A DNA stretch of 53,007 nt from Prorocentrum cordatum (GCA_963575745.1 CAUYUJ010015018.1:307477-360483), one strand, 5' to 3'; positions 40,374 to 52,467 are shown, counted from the stretch's first letter. A program made the numbers and translations. The notes: a model not told the origin generated them from the letters alone.

Positions 40374-41029
40374 CTCAGCTAATGCGTTGACGATTTGCAG
40401 AAAAACCAGCGTTCGCATGTTGTTGGGACCTATGGCCCAAGGGTAAAAAGTAATCGGGGCAGCGTTCGCCAAGAGCTCAATTTCGTTTCCCCACGCGGTG
40501 CCTCCGCCGAAATATTATTCCTACTCGCCCTTTTACTCCTCCTCATCTTTCTCCGTCCTCATCGCCCTTTTGGCTTTCATTCATCCTGCTCAGCTCTGCT
40601 ACCTCCTCCTTCTCACCCTCCTCCTACCCCCCCCCCCTCCTGGGGCAGTGGCGGCAACCGAGGGTCCGAGGGGCTCTCGCGCGGGCCTTCGCAATGAAAA
40701 CATTCACCACGTAGAGGGGGGTTGAGGGCAAAGAAAATAAAGAACAACAGAAACATGAGGATGGCGAACAATGGCAATGGCAACTGCTCCTCCTACTCAC
40801 CGCCATCGCTGCCGTCATGAACGTCGACATCGTCGTCGTCGCCAATTCCCCCGCCGCCCCTAGCGCGCCCCAGTTTGGTTCCTGGAGACGGGGGGGAGGG
40901 GAGGAGGAGAGGAATGTGGAGGAGGAGGGGGGAGGGAGGAGAGGAGGACCACGAGTCTGCGAAATGGCGGGGCAAGCCTGCTCATGAACAGAGTAGGGCA
41001 TCCATCCCATCTCCTATCGCACCGCTACC
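40374..41029 (+). other. No gene recognised between cargo genes 3 and 4
   Basis: Probable 3' UTR of gene 3, then C-rich and GGA-rich tracts (40,600-40,640; 40,885-40,950). Confidence 0.5.
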
Positions 41030-42031
41030 ATGCTGCCATTTCAGGGCCGAGATTTCTCAGGCGGAATGGCCAGGCGCAAAAGACCGCCACCCGAACCATT
41101 GTTCCAGCCAGCACGCGCGAAACCTAGAGATCCGCCCCCAGAACATCTCAAAATTCAGGCTGCTCCCGTGGGCCCCCCAAACTATGTGAAGGCTTTCGCT
41201 ACCGAGATAGAGAGAACCTACAGCACGCTCCACGACCGCATTTCTGCGACCATAGCATGGTGTTTGACGCTGACCTTGAGCAGAGATCTGACGGCCGTGG
41301 AATTGTTCAGCGGTTGGGGGGAGACATCTTATTGGATCCGTTCACTGGGCGGCACGGCCCACGAATTCGACGCAGCCACCAGGCAATGTGATGATGAGGA
41401 CATAACTTCTGTCGTTGGAATGGTGTTTGCGTTTTGGCTCGTCACTCGCCTCGTGAAGAATGGCACCGTTCTGATGGCACCCGAATGCGCCACGTGGGGG
41501 TTCATGAACACATATGTATCTGGCCGTTACCTCCACGTCGAAGGGCACAGGGGTAGGGATTCGGTCAAAATGGCAAATGAGACGAACCAAGTGGTCAGTG
41601 CTATCATGTTCTACGTGACGACACGTTTGTGCTATTATATCATTGAACAGCCCCTCAATAGCCATTTCTATAAGTATGCATGTTGCGCAGCTGTAATTAA
41701 GAGCGCCCGAGGGCGGTCAGCTCTCACTTGCCAGAAAGCGTTTGGACACGAGATGCCGAAACCTACGCAGTTGTTGTTGACTTGCCCAGAGAAATACAGC
41801 CACTGTCTGATTCGCTCGAAGCCGAAAGGGGCGTCAGTGGAAGGAACTCCGACGTGCCAGAAATATTATACCATGTCAGGTGGATGGCTCAATGGCCACA
41901 AAGCTCTCCGAGGTGCCGAGCATTTCCCGACGCAGCTTGCGCAGGCCATAGCACAATGTATAATTTGCAGTTCGGGTGCAGCGCCAGCGATCTCGTGTGA
42001 GTCGGGCGCAGGCCCATCGCACAATGTTTAG
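41030..42031 (+). CDS. Cargo gene 4: cytosine-methyltransferase-like protein (333 aa)
   Basis: Single open frame of 333 codons. Motifs in order: AVELFSGWGETSYWI (89-103) like the SAM-binding 'FSGxG' motif I of C5-cytosine methyltransferases; an acidic residue in AHEFDA (~114) where the ribose-binding acid is expected; VLMAPECATWGFMN (147-160) at the place of the catalytic 'PPCxxxS' loop; and YYIIEQPLNS (202-211) in place of the 'ENV' motif. Ser/Thr/Cys-rich sequence follows. The catalytic-loop Cys is present (PEC instead of PPC) but the target-recognition domain is not recognisable and ENV is EQP, so it may be a divergent or non-catalytic relative. A related 'FSG...APxCxTW...EQPxxS' family is widespread in dinoflagellates (from memory). 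Either Met1 or Met13 could be the start. It lies on the same strand as genes 1-3. Confidence 0.6.
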   Translation: MLPFQGRDFSGGMARRKRPPPEPLFQPARAKPRDPPPEHLKIQAAPVGPPNYVKAFATEIERTYSTLHDRISATIAWCLTLTLSRDLTAVELFSGWGETSYWIRSLGGTAHEFDAATRQCDDEDITSVVGMVFAFWLVTRLVKNGTVLMAPECATWGFMNTYVSGRYLHVEGHRGRDSVKMANETNQVVSAIMFYVTTRLCYYIIEQPLNSHFYKYACCAAVIKSARGRSALTCQKAFGHEMPKPTQLLLTCPEKYSHCLIRSKPKGASVEGTPTCQKYYTMSGGWLNGHKALRGAEHFPTQLAQAIAQCIICSSGAAPAISCESGAGPSHNV

Positions 42032-42050
42032 TTTGCTCGGTCTGGTGCAA
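41940..42050 (+). repeat. Two ~67-bp tandem units at the 3' end of gene 4
   Basis: GCAGGCCATAGCACAATGTATAATTTGC (41,941 onward) is repeated as GCAGGCCCATCGCACAATGTTTAGTTTGC (42,008 onward). The first copy encodes the tail of the methyltransferase-like protein; the second lies across and beyond its stop. Confidence 0.75.
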
Positions 42051-42169
42051 CTCCCTTTTTTCAGAGGAGTCGCAATCGTATATTGCATATTTCCGTGAGC
42101 GTATGTAAGATATTGCTCACGACATGCGTGTGACACAGTGTTTTCTGCCAGCGCGCTCTTGGCCACACA

Positions 42170-42640
42170 ATTGTGGGAGCCTCTTTGGGCCGACTTGGGG
42201 CCCTCTTGGGGCGCTTCGGGGCCGTCTTGGAGGCCATCTTGGGCGTATTGGAGGCCTCTCGGCCCGTCTTGGGGCCCTCTTGGGGCCGTATTGGGGGCCT
42301 CTTGGGCCGTCATGGGGTCATCTTGGAGGCCTCTTGGGCGATCTTGGGGCGACCTTGGGGGCCTCTTGGGCCGCCTTGGGCCGTCGGAAAGCCGAAACGG
42401 CGCAAATGCCAAAATCAGTCAAACACAAAGGATAACCAATGATTTTGGCCTCTTCGGGCCTTCCTGGAGGACCTCTTGGAGGCCCCTTGGGCCGTCTTGG
42501 AGGCCTCTTGGGATCCTCTTGGGCCGTTGTGGGCCATCTTGAGGCCATCTTAGGGCGTCTTGGGTGCACCTTTGGCCGTCTTGGAGGCGTCTTGGGGCCA
42601 TCTAAGCCGTCTTGGAGGCCATCTTGGAGGGTCGACCCGA
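42170..42640 (+). repeat. 'CTTGGGGGCC' array with AACCAATGATTTTGGCC core
   Basis: Degenerate ~15-bp units on both sides of the core at 42,434-42,450. Same family as at 17.2, 20.5, 31.4, 38.6 and 50.9 kb. Confidence 0.85.
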
Positions 42641-42734
42641 GGAACGTTCGGTCGATGCGGCTGCCACCTTGCGAACGCCTGGGGCTCCCCCCTTCTCTTC
42701 CTTATTCGCATTCTCAGCCTCTTCTTCCGCCGCT

Positions 42735-43075
42735 CCCCCCTCCTCCTCCTGCTCCTCCCTCCTGCTCTCCCCTCCTCCTCCTCCTCCCCCTCCTCCTCCT
42801 CCTGTCCCTCCTCCTCCTCCTTCTCCTCCCCCTTCCCGTCGCATCCCCTTCCTCGCCTTATCTCCTCTTCCTCCTCGTCGTCGTCCTTCTCCTCCTCATC
42901 CTCATCCTCCTACTTGTCTTTCTTCTGGTCATCCTCCTCGTGCGGTTTTCCTGCGCAATCGCTTCCTCCTCCGCCATTTCCTCCTTCCTCCTTCTCCTCC
43001 TCATTCCGCTCCTCCTCCTCCTCCTCCTCCTAGTTTTCTTCCTCCTCCTTTCCTCCCCCTCCCCCTTTTTATGCT
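42735..43075. repeat. CTC-rich microsatellite
   Basis: (CTC)n with GTC and ATC interruptions, near the right end of the proposed transposon. 43,076-43,355 holds no recognisable gene. Confidence 0.9.
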
Positions 43076-43355
43076 TCAACGCGTTTGCTGCAGCCAAAAC
43101 CTGCGGCCGATCGGATCGCGCCACTCGAGGCGGTGGCCAGCGCCGAATTGGAACCGAACACGCTGCGCTATATTGCCCCACGTCGCGCCATGAGCGCGAG
43201 GGCGCAAGTGAACGGACAGAAAAACACCAAGCACGGAAACCACAATGCGACCCACCCACAACAGGCTAGAAATGTAGCCAGTTGCCGAGGAGTGCCGTGC
43301 GAACGCATCTATATTGCACTCGCTTGTATCTTACGGCCAAAACCAACCACCTGCC

Positions 43356-43410
43356 GGACGTTAAAAACAACGTCCAAGCATGATTTTAACGGCCCACCTC
43401 TGGGTTGCTA
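43356..43410. repeat. Right terminal and subterminal repeats of the proposed transposon
   Basis: GGACGTTAAAAACAACGTCC, then TTTTAACGG, then GGGTTGCTA: the mirror order of the left end. Confidence 0.65.
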
Positions 43411-46400
43411 AATCCAACGTCTTCTACCCTCTGGGCATGGCGCCAGTGAGGAAGGGCGACGATGCTGCTTGGCAAGTGCTCCAACCAGCGCTGGTTCCAC
43501 GCGCCCATGGTGCCGGCTAAGGGGGTGCAGCGTCCTTGGCCTGAGAAATCGTGGTCGAAGAGACAAGCGTCGGCCGGCCACGAGCGCTTTGTCTTCTGTT
43601 CGGATGGCGAGGCCTCCCTCGCCGCCTTGAAGACCCGCGTCGCAGCCAGGCTGTAGGGGGATCATGGCGTCGAGACAGTCCCTGGGGAGCGCTGTCGGCG
43701 TCTCCCGGGGGAATGGCCTCGCCGAGCACGCTGCGCGCGAGGTGATGGCCAATATCAGGACCGTGAGGGCGCAGGCCGACGACCTCCACGGCGTGAGCAT
43801 CGGCGCCGACCACCCGGTGATCCCGTCGATGGTCGAGCACGCGGCGATGTCGATCAACTCGGGCAGGCGCGGTGTTGATGGCCGGGCCGCGTGGGGGTCC
43901 ATGAGGCACGGCTGGGCCTTCGGCGAGGATCCCGCCTGCTTCGCGGAGAAGGTGCTGCACCTCCCAGGGGGCAAGCGGAAGGTCGACATAGAGGAAGGAC
44001 ATTCTTCTCGGGGTTCTACCTCGGGCCCACGCCGCGCACCGACGAGGTCAACATCGGCTCGTAGCTCGGCGCGCTGCGTGCCAGCACCGTCAAGCGACTA
44101 CCGATTGACCAGCGAGGCGACCAGGACTTGTTGAACGCTTTAGTGGGGAAGCCGTGGGGGCCTGCGCTGGCGAATGCGATTATTGATGAGGTGCCGGTGG
44201 CCACTGAAATCCGCGTGCCAGGGCCGGCTGTGCCGGCTTGGGCCCCAGTGCCGCCTGTCGTGCCGGCCGACGCCCCAGTGCCACCGGTCCCCGATGGAGT
44301 TGGCCTCCCACCACGGGCCCCTCGAGGCGCGCGGCCGAGTGGTGGGCCGCGAGCCGTCTAAGTCAGGAAGGACTTCGACATTGCGAAGTATGGCGCTACC
44401 CCTAATCGCTGCGGCAGTGTTGCGATCCACCTCGGTGTTCGGGCGCAGGCTCACTCTGCCGATCGCCGCGCTCGGATCGAGCAGGCGATGCTCGAGGGCG
44501 ACGCTGCGAGGCAGAGGCTCGAGGAGGCCCGAGATCGGAGGCGACGGCGTGGGGATGGCGGGGGAGGCGGTTCGTCTGGCAGCGGCGGGCCGGCCCCAGT
44601 GGCGCCAGCTCCAGCGGCCGCTCCGGCCGCCGATGCGGGCGCGGCCCTGGCTCCTCCAGACCTGGGCGGCGGCGACCTGCAGGAGGAGATCGAGGCGCTG
44701 CCGCTCTCGCTCGGCTACAGCTGGCGCCAGGTTGACGTGGTGGAGGCGTTCTGCTCGAACCGGCTCGGCGGCTTTGCGCCGCTCTTGTTGCTGAGCCACG
44801 GCGGTTCGTTCGATGTCGGGGTTGGTTGGGGCTTGTCCAGCCGTCGCCACGGCGGCAGTGCCTCGAGCTGGCTGAGCGCTGCCAGCCGTGCTTCCCCCTG
44901 GGCAGCCCTCGCTGTGCTCCGTTCTCCATGCTGGAGTACCTGGGCGAGGATTCCGAGAATCAGCGCCAGGCTTATGCCATCGGGTACGAGCATTTGAGGT
45001 TTGTGGTGGAGCTGTGCGCGCTGCAGGTCGGGAATGGCCGCGCGTTCCTTAACGGGCGCATTTGGGGCGCCGACAGCTGGGCCTGGATGTCGCGAAGAAC
45101 GTGATGGCCCTCCCTGGCGCGGTGGTCGAGCGAGGGGGCCAGCGCGCGTTCGGCCTCGCGGTCCCGGGCGCGCGCGGCGACAGGCTCGCCAAGAAGCCGA
45201 CAGGGTGGATTAGCGACAACATGGAGGTTTGGGTAGGTTTGCAGGCGCTGCCCTAACGACACGGGGATTGGCCCCCAGCACGAGCACTCCGCCTTCGTTG
45301 GCCGGAACATGCGCGCAGCGGAGAGGAACCCGACGAAGCTTTTCCGAGCCGTGCTGCGTGGTCTCCGCCAGCGCCTCTCGGACAAGAAGGCGCTCGCTCT
45401 ATCTGCCCTCGATGCGGGGCCGAGCGTGGGCGACGAGGTTGTCAGCTTGAAGGGCCTAGCCGCGAGCTCGGCTGCAAGCCTTTCAGCGCGCGCCGGATTG
45501 ACGTCGACGGGTGACTCGAGCGGGCCCGACTACAGGTCGCGTCTCGTCGCGCAGGAGACTAAGGCGCAGAGCACCATCGATGGGGATGGCCTCGGAGCCG
45601 GCGACCTCCGAGACAGTCGTCGGCGCCGGCTGCGACTTGTCGGCCTTCCCCCCGCGCGTGCAATGCCAGAGGGGCGAGCAGGTGGGCTTCTTCCACCACG
45701 GCGAACGGCGACGACTTCGCGCCCGAGGGCCCCCGCAAAGATGCGGAGGCGATCCGCGAGGTGTTGAGTGCGAGTTCATCGTGGAAGATCGTGGCGTGCT
45801 CGGGCCAGCCCCGACCGACCAGCAGGAGATCGCTGTCTCGACAGAGTCTTGCGCTGGCGAGACTGGCGGAGCCAGGGCGGCGAGGCCGTCGTGTGCGGGG
45901 CGGGCCCAGGGCGCGCGCAGATCCTCCATGCGCAGCTGGGAAAGGCGTCTGACACGATGTCATTGAGCACGCCCGCGGTGCGAGCTAGAAGTTGACGCCT
46001 GAGGTTGAGCGCGAGCTGTCCGAGTCCGAGGCGGCCGAGTACCGCAGCGCGTGCATGGGGCTGGGCTACCTCGCGCTCGACCGCCTGGAGTTGCAGTTCG
46101 CCGCGAAGGAGTGCGCCCGCGGCGTGCAGAAGCCGACGGAGCGCCGCCGCAGACTCCTGAAGCGCACTGGGCGTTCCTCGTGGGAGCCCCGCGTGCAGCG
46201 CTGAGGTGGGGCCGCCGAAAGGGGCCCGCCTTTCTGGACATCTACTCTGACGCGGACTGGGCTGGTTGCCCGATCGCCAGGAGGAGCACCAGCTCCGTCG
46301 TGATCTAGCATGGCCAGCATCTGATCGTGACGGCCTCGACGACCCAAATCCCGATCGTCTTGAGCTCAGGCGAGGCAGAGTTCCACGGCTGCGTGCGAGC

Positions 46401-46480
46401 TGCCAGCAGGGCCATCAGCATGCAGGTCTGCGTCGAGGCGTCGGTCGGGAGCTGAGCCTTCGCGAGTATGGGGTGATTCG
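43411..46480 (+). pseudogene. Ty1/copia polyprotein, integrase-RT-RNase H side, heavily frameshifted
   Basis: Starts inside the integrase core: SNVFYPLGMAPVRKGDDAAW, then FVFCSDGEASLAALK (the second catalytic Asp), then SAVGVSRGNGLAEHAAREV (the catalytic Glu region), then HPVIPSMVEHAAM. GFYLGPTPRTDEVNIGS follows in another frame (~44,020), then Pro-rich linkers. RT-like parts: FSMLEYLGEDSENQRQAYA (44,930); AAEYRSACMGLGYLALDR (46,035) and LELQFAAKECARGVQKPT (46,085), the conserved copia RT tail. RNase H: DIYSDADWAGCPIARRSTSS (46,238) and LSSGEAEFHGC (46,360), the classic copia C-terminus, with a TAG between them. At least six frame changes or stops. I found no LTRs. Confidence 0.8.
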
Positions 46481-46854
46481 GGCGCGGCCCTCGGCGTCGG
46501 GCAGCGCCGAGGCTGCGGCGGGGTTCGTCACCTCGAGACGCCGACGCCGTGGGCCCAGCGGGCCCTCCGCGACGACTAGCTTTGAGCACAATGAATGTAG
46601 AGCTCTCGGATGCGCCCCGCTCGAGTGCCCTCCAGGCGAAGGTCTAGGGGGCCCGCTTATGACAGCGGCCTTTTTGGCGTGCAGTTCTTCAGCCTCCACG
46701 CCATCTTTTGCCTGGGACGGGCAATGGGCAGGGCGCGTCCCAGTGTTCGAATTGATCCTGCGACGTCTGTGCTGTTTAGATGTTTAGATCGGGCCAAGTG
46801 TTGCACGGGTTTGAGTCGCGCCTGGGCAACAGAGCCGGGCGGCGCGAAGGGGGC

Positions 46855-46972
46855 TGCATAAACCCACCGCCCCCTGTTTTGATTGTGCTCAAAGAGTGTC
46901 TGGATATCATGATGCGGCGCGCGCCGTTGATGTTTCGGCCCACCTTTGCAGGCAAGCATCCCGAGAAAAGAT
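46855..46972. repeat. 110-bp direct repeat flanking the copia insertion, right copy
   Basis: Partner of 25,915-26,024. Here LINE-B (minus strand) begins at the copia end, so together the two copies bracket the copia plus DNA-transposon insertion. Confidence 0.75.
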
Positions 46973-48110
46973 CTCGCCAGATCTGTTTCTGGCGTCGCCT
47001 CCCCGGTGGCGTCTTCAGCTCGTGGTAGAGGTAGTCCTTCGGGCACGTGATGCAGTGGGGATTCGTGCCCTTCTCGGTGTGCGTGATGGTCGTTTCTGGC
47101 CATGTCCAGGTCCGCCAATGCTTCCGTCGAGCGCTTGGTTGGCCCTGGTGGGCCTCAAGGGTCTGGACCGCTACGTGAGGTTGTGGCCCCAGTTTCTCCC
47201 AACAGACGGCGTAGTGCCCGAAACATTTTCGCGTGGCCAACTGCGTGGGGTTCGACCACATGTCCTCTGATACCAATATGAAACAACATCCAACAACGCA
47301 TCCATTTGCTTCCTCAGTGGTACACAGCAGGAGCTGCAGCTTGGCGGAAGGTGTCAATTGTCTACTTGGGTGGTATCGCCAGGCCCATTCCAATAGCAAT
47401 CGTGGTTGCCGTGAGGGATCGCACCTGTTTCCCTTTCTCACGGATGCTGAGTGGCAGCCTCTGTATCTACTCAGGTCGCGGATTGGCGTCCTCAAATCTC
47501 TGTAGCAGCAACGTAACATTCTATCCGCCAGTCGCCACGACCTTACGTCCCACCAGCTGGATATTGTCCTTGACCGTGATCTGATCTCCAGCCCTGCAAT
47601 CCGGATCTCCTGGATGGCGGGCTTGTCATTTTCTTGCGTCGTCTACGCCAGGGTTGTTCTTGGATGCACTTGCTGACCTGAGTACCCGTCGAAGTCGATA
47701 GTCTCCACAATCGAAGCCATCAGCCCTCTGGTTGTGTGGACCATGCTGTTCGAGTCGCCAAGGGATGTTACCGATAGGCTGCGAGGTATGTACCTGTGCT
47801 GCCTAGCCGTCCACACATACATGAGGAGTTTTGCACCATCCAGACTGAGGCTGTTGCCTTGCAGATGCCCGTTCGTTGTGCGGAAGAAGAGCCCATAGGA
47901 TCCCGCCGTCGTGGTGGCCCGCTGGTGCTTCTCATAGAACTGGGTTCTGACGTCCACAATCGGTTTGGGGCACCCAGCACGCGTTTGGAGCCCCATGGTC
48001 ACTTCCGTAATGACGAAAGCAACATTTCTTTGTTTGTCCAATGCCACGCCATGTTTTTCTTCGCCCTGGTGATAGCCTACCTCCAGGTGTAGAGCGAGGC
48101 TCGTCGACAC
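46855..48110 (-). pseudogene. LINE-B 5' part: reverse transcriptase, 5'-truncated
   Basis: Read downwards from 48,110. ALDKQRNVAFVITEVTMGL and LQTRAGCPKPIVDVRTQFYE match the RT strand after the catalytic 'D' of LINEs. HLQGNSLSLDGAKLLMYVW matches the 'LQGxPLSxxxxxLxxxVW' block. SLGDSNSMV stands where the DD box should be. SGQQVHPRTTLA is the following helix. Below 47,640 the thumb is spread over several frames and reaches GCLPAKVGRNING at about 46,960. No endonuclease or ORF1 is seen above 48,110, where a GGA tract begins, so the copy is 5'-truncated. Its 3' half is at 23,850-26,030. Confidence 0.65.
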
Positions 48111-48384
48111 GTTGTGGAGGTCAGCGCCAGCAGCAGCTCCTTAGCTAGTTGCGTGCGTCCACCTGGCTCCCCATTCGGATAAGCTTTTGTACGCTGGCGC
48201 GTCCCAAGCATACCACCATATCTTGAAAACTGAACGTAATCGTTGTTCAAGCGGGTATTCGTCAGTGCCCTTGTTGAGGCAAGGGTCGGCCACCGCTACA
48301 GAAACTTAGGGTATCGAGTTCGTGGTCAGCATCCATGTTCGACCCTCGGCGAAAATAGCAGTGATAGTTAGGCTTGGTGAAAGC

Positions 48385-48520
48385 ACGTGACGAAGAAGAG
48401 AACGAGGAGGAGGAGGAGGAGGAAGAGGAGGTGGAGGGGGGAGGGGGGAGAAGGAGGAGGAGGAAGAGGAGGAGGAAGAGGAGGAGGAAGAGGAAAGAGT
48501 GCGGTGGAGGAGGAGGGGGA
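48385..48520. repeat. GGA microsatellite just upstream of the last NCX exon
   Basis: Purine tract of (GAG)n on the plus strand. 48,111-48,385 holds nothing I recognise. Confidence 0.9.
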
Positions 48521-48666
48521 GGCTCCTTGGAGCATGCGGGTGGGCTCATGGGTCACAGCGGAACGCAGAATCGCTTAGGAATTCCGAGTCGTTGGGGTCT
48601 GACACGGTGGCTGATATGGGGGGAGGTGACATCACACTCCTGGTGACCTCAACGGCGTCGGCGGAT

Positions 48667-49069
48667 TTGCGCTATTACGTTTGTGGCTCTCGGCACTTCT
48701 TTGCCCGACACGTTTGCCTCCAGAACGGCTGCTATGCAAGACCCCACAGCTGACAATAGCATTGGCAACGTCACTGGGAGCAACTCCGTCAACGTCTTCC
48801 TAGGCCTTGGGTTATCATGGTTCCCTGCCGCCGTATATTGGGAGTTCAACGGAGAGGACTTTGAAGTGGATGCAGGTTCGCTTGGACCAAGCGTCGCAGT
48901 GTTCTGCGGCTGCGCCCTTGCCTGCATCGCTCTCCTGCTCGTCCGGCGGTGGGTGGTTGGAGCGGAGCTCGGGGGGCCTGTCTTCTTCGCAAGGGTTTCA
49001 AGCGCTTTCCTCGTTTCGTTGTGGATTATGTATATTGTCTTGTCCGTCATCATTGAGGAGTCAGCTTGA
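48667..49069 (+). CDS. NCX last exon G (alpha-2 repeat and C-terminus)
   Basis: After ICAITF comes VALGTSLPDTFAS, the alpha-2 ion-binding motif (LGTSLPD), then GNVTGSNSVNVFLGLG. Membrane helices follow, and a short tail (SLWIMYIVLSVIIEESA) ends at a TGA at 49,067-49,069. It completes the exchanger begun at 18,069 on the same strand. An in-frame TGA at 48,644 and the absence of any AG between it and the conserved residues mean that a canonical acceptor cannot be used. Joining at GAT gives exactly the residue spacing of known NCX proteins between GDLA..GC and TFVALGTS. Confidence 0.85.
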
Positions 49070-50840
49070 GCTTGTTTTTGACGGCCCTCTTAGGCTTTGC
49101 TTGCTGCGATCAGTTTTCTGCCTACTCCGTGCAGTTATGCTTGGGAGTCCGTAGGCCTTGTCAGGGCTCGTTTCACCTTATGTGTTTTTGACTGCACCCC
49201 CGCATGCCACACTCCGTGCATCCTCTTAGGGGATTGCTCGGCCGACCCAGCTCTTGATGCAAGCACGGCCCCTGTAAAACTGGCTATGCTATGTAGTTTC
49301 GCAGCTGCATCATGGTTCCCCGCCGCATGGCGGGGCGGGCATTTGTGGCGCTGATGCGCTTCCGTGCATTGCCCGGTCCCCAGACGGTGACCGTTCAGAG
49401 TTCCGTTCGGCTCTCATTTTCCCTTTTCCCCCTCGTCCTTCTCCTGCCCAGGTCTGGGAGCATTTTCACAGGTTTGTGGTGGTGAGCGCTTCGTTACGCT
49501 TATGCCTAAAACACATCATCCGCCCAGCCTGCTCCACATCTTTCGGAGGACTTTCAGCTGTTCGGTGGAGGATGAGCTAGGAACTCGCGTGCATCAAACT
49601 CAGATCGCATCGTGATACGGGCCACTTGTTTTCGGAAGTGGCTCGTGGCTCCTAAGCTGCTTCCTCATGCTCTCCCTCGGGCGCAGCCTCGTTCTCTGTT
49701 GCGGGTGCCATAGGGCAAGGCGTTGGCTGCGCGAGGTGCAGGCCGTCGTCGGTCGCAAACCATTTCAGCACAGCGCACCCTTGCACGTCTGACCTGCTCT
49801 CGGCGCTTTTTGATCCACCAGTGCGCTGGTCAAGGAGTCTCGAAGCAGATGCTGACTTCGCCATCTCGCACCATGTCCTACCGACAACGGCACCTCTGGA
49901 TGATGAGATTTTTGTTGGGGGGATGGGTGCAGCTTTCGTTTAGTGAGTGGCGTCGGATCGGGTTCGCGATCCGTCACTGTAACGGTCTCGTTTTGCTTCT
50001 ACCGATACAGCATCCAATCGGCTTCATCAAATTACCCAGGTCGCCACATCTGCGCACGCACATACATGTGCACATGCACGTTCATGTTTTGTTTTGGTTG
50101 GTTTTATTCATTATCACTGTTATTCTCCCTCTTTTTATCGCTCGCGCTCTCTCTCTGTTTCTCCCTCTATATTTCCATGTATACACATCCATATTGCTCT
50201 CTCTCTCTCTCTCTCTCTTTCTCTCCCTCAATCTCTCCCGCTCTATTCATCTTTCCATGTTCCATATACGTTTGTATGTAATCATGTATGTAAGTTTGAA
50301 TGCACTAGTGTGGGATTGTGACTCTATTCCACGGACTTGAGCGGATCGACGTTTGGTGGCGCGTGTTGGATTGTGCGAGGCCAGTCTGTCAGCTACTGCC
50401 GTAGATTTTTTGAAGCTTGTTCTCGTGATCCCCCACTGACCTCGCCCAACGCGCTGATGTGGGGGCCGAGGGGTTGGAGCTTCACAAACAAATCCAGAGT
50501 CCAGGCCGGGTCAGTGTTGGAGCATTCGCGCCGGGATCGCTCTGGGCGCTGGAGCTGGCCAGAGCAAACGCGGCGCCGTCTCGAGCAGCGTCGGAGGCGT
50601 CAGAACGGCCTCGCGGCAAAGTAAGGACCGCAGCGGGGCAACGGTTTCAGGATGTCCGAAACGCGAAGCTCCGAACCAATAATTCGACGCACATGTTGCA
50701 ACATATCGCCTCTCTTTCTCGCCGCCGACCCCGCGGAGCGACGAGGCGTCTTCGTCGTCGTCGTCGTCGTCGCCCAGAAGAGAGGTTTCCAGGGTGACTG
50801 GAGCGGCAAAAACTGTATTGAAGCCTCCAGGGGGCCGTTG
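49070..50840 (+). other. Downstream of NCX; no gene recognised
   Basis: Likely NCX 3' UTR at first. A (CT)n tract is at about 50,199-50,222, and a (CGT)n tract at about 50,750-50,772. No motif or domain is seen in the short frames. Confidence 0.5.
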
Positions 50841-50844
50841 CGGA

Positions 50845-51420
50845 TCCCCTAGAGTGATCTTTTGGGCCTCGTAGCGGTCCTGGGGCTCTTTTACGCTGTG
50901 TGGGGCGCCTGTCGGACCGTTTCGGAGCCGTTTGTATTAGGCCATCTTGGGCGCTTCTTCGGCCGCCCGGGGAGCATCTTGGGCTCTTTTGGGTCCCTCT
51001 TCGGCCCCACTTTGGATTGTGTTGGGACGTCTTGGACGCCTCTTGGGCCATCTGGAGCCATGTTGGGGCGTGGGGTGATCTTGAGGCCCCTGGGACCATC
51101 GTGGACGCTGCGAGGAGCAGAAAACGAATGAACTGAAAGTGGCAGTTTTGTCCAAAGGGAATGTTGGGATCTGTGCTGGATGGGTCTTTGCTGAGGGTTG
51201 CTTTGAAGTTCCGTGGAGGCGTTTTAGCGGCTTGTGGGGCACCGAGGATGGATTTTGGAACCGTCTTTGGCCGTTTGGGGGGCTTCTTAGGGGGCTGAAG
51301 GCGATTTGGGGGACTGGGGCTGCTCTGGGACCGCGTGGGTGACTTTTAGAGCCGTGTATTGCCATTTGGGGCCCTCTTGGGGCCGCTGTGGGGCCGCTTT
51401 GACGCCTCGTGGACCGGAGG
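50845..51420 (+). repeat. 'CTTGGGGGCC' array, rightmost copy
   Basis: Diverged units such as GGCCATCTTGGGCGCTTCT and GGCCGTTTGGGGGGCTTCT. The usual AT-rich core is not clear in this copy. Confidence 0.65.
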
Positions 51421-51757
51421 CCCGCCCCCCCTCCAAACGCACAAGAGGCCATTTGGCAACTGCTTTGGGCGCGTGGTCCAAGAGCTGTTTCCCATCCTTT
51501 TGCATGGTTAAGCTCACTTCTATACACAACATGGTACACACGAGGGGCACGTGAGGCGCATTCGTTTGACTTGGTCGATGCCTGTCTATGTATATGATTG
51601 TATATGTATATGTCAATGTGTGTACATGTATCGGAGGTGAGGGGGTGAGATCGAAGTGGAACGGAGAGCCCCCCTACCGGGAAATCGGTTTCGGTTGCGT
51701 GCCGTGCGTGCGTGCGTGGCGAAGCTGCGTGGGCGGGCGAGAAGAAAGTCTTCTCCG

Positions 51758-51911
51758 GCTGAGGCGCGGCTGGACCAAATGATTCCCTTCCGGGGGCCGG
51801 TGGCCCGCGGTGACCCGCCGGTGTCCCGCGTCCAGCTGAGGCGCGGCCGGACCAAATGATTCCTTTCCGGGGGCAGGTGGCCCGCGGTGCCTCGCCGGTG
51901 TCCCGCCGGTG
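51758..51911. repeat. 77-bp tandem repeat, two copies
   Basis: GCTGAGGCGCGGC(T/C)GGACCA ... CCGGTGTCCCG repeated at 51,758 and 51,835, ending in short (CCGGTGTCCCG)n units. Confidence 0.9.
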
Positions 51912-51926
51912 TCCCGTCGGTGTCCC

Positions 51927-51927
<1 letters not shown>

Positions 51928-52005
<78 letters not shown>

Positions 52006-52436
52006 GTGATGATGACGACGATGGTGATGGTGATGGTGATGGTGATGGTGATGGTGAGGGTGAGGGTGATGGTGATGGTGATGATGATGATGATGATGAT
52101 GGTGCCCCGATGATGATGAGGTTGATTATGATGCTGTTGATGATGGTGATGATGATGGTGTCCCGATGATGATGATGATGCTGATCATGGTGCCCCGGTG
52201 ATGATGATGATGTTGATGATGAGGATGATGATGAGGTGATGATGATGATTTTGATGATGGTTGCCCGATGATGGTGTGATGATGATGCTGATGATGATGA
52301 TGGTGTCCCGATGATGATGATGATGATGATGATGATCATCATCATCATCATCATCATCATGATGGTGATGATACTGGTGACGATGATGATGCTGATAAGA
52401 TGATAGTGAGATGATGGTGATGATGATGATGATGAA

Positions 52437-52467
<31 letters not shown>

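Noticed and set aside
46862-46985. The 110-bp direct repeats as copia LTRs
   Set aside because: They encode a conserved piece of LINE-B on the opposite strand, and the copia coding sequence abuts them without primer-binding or polypurine sites that I can see.
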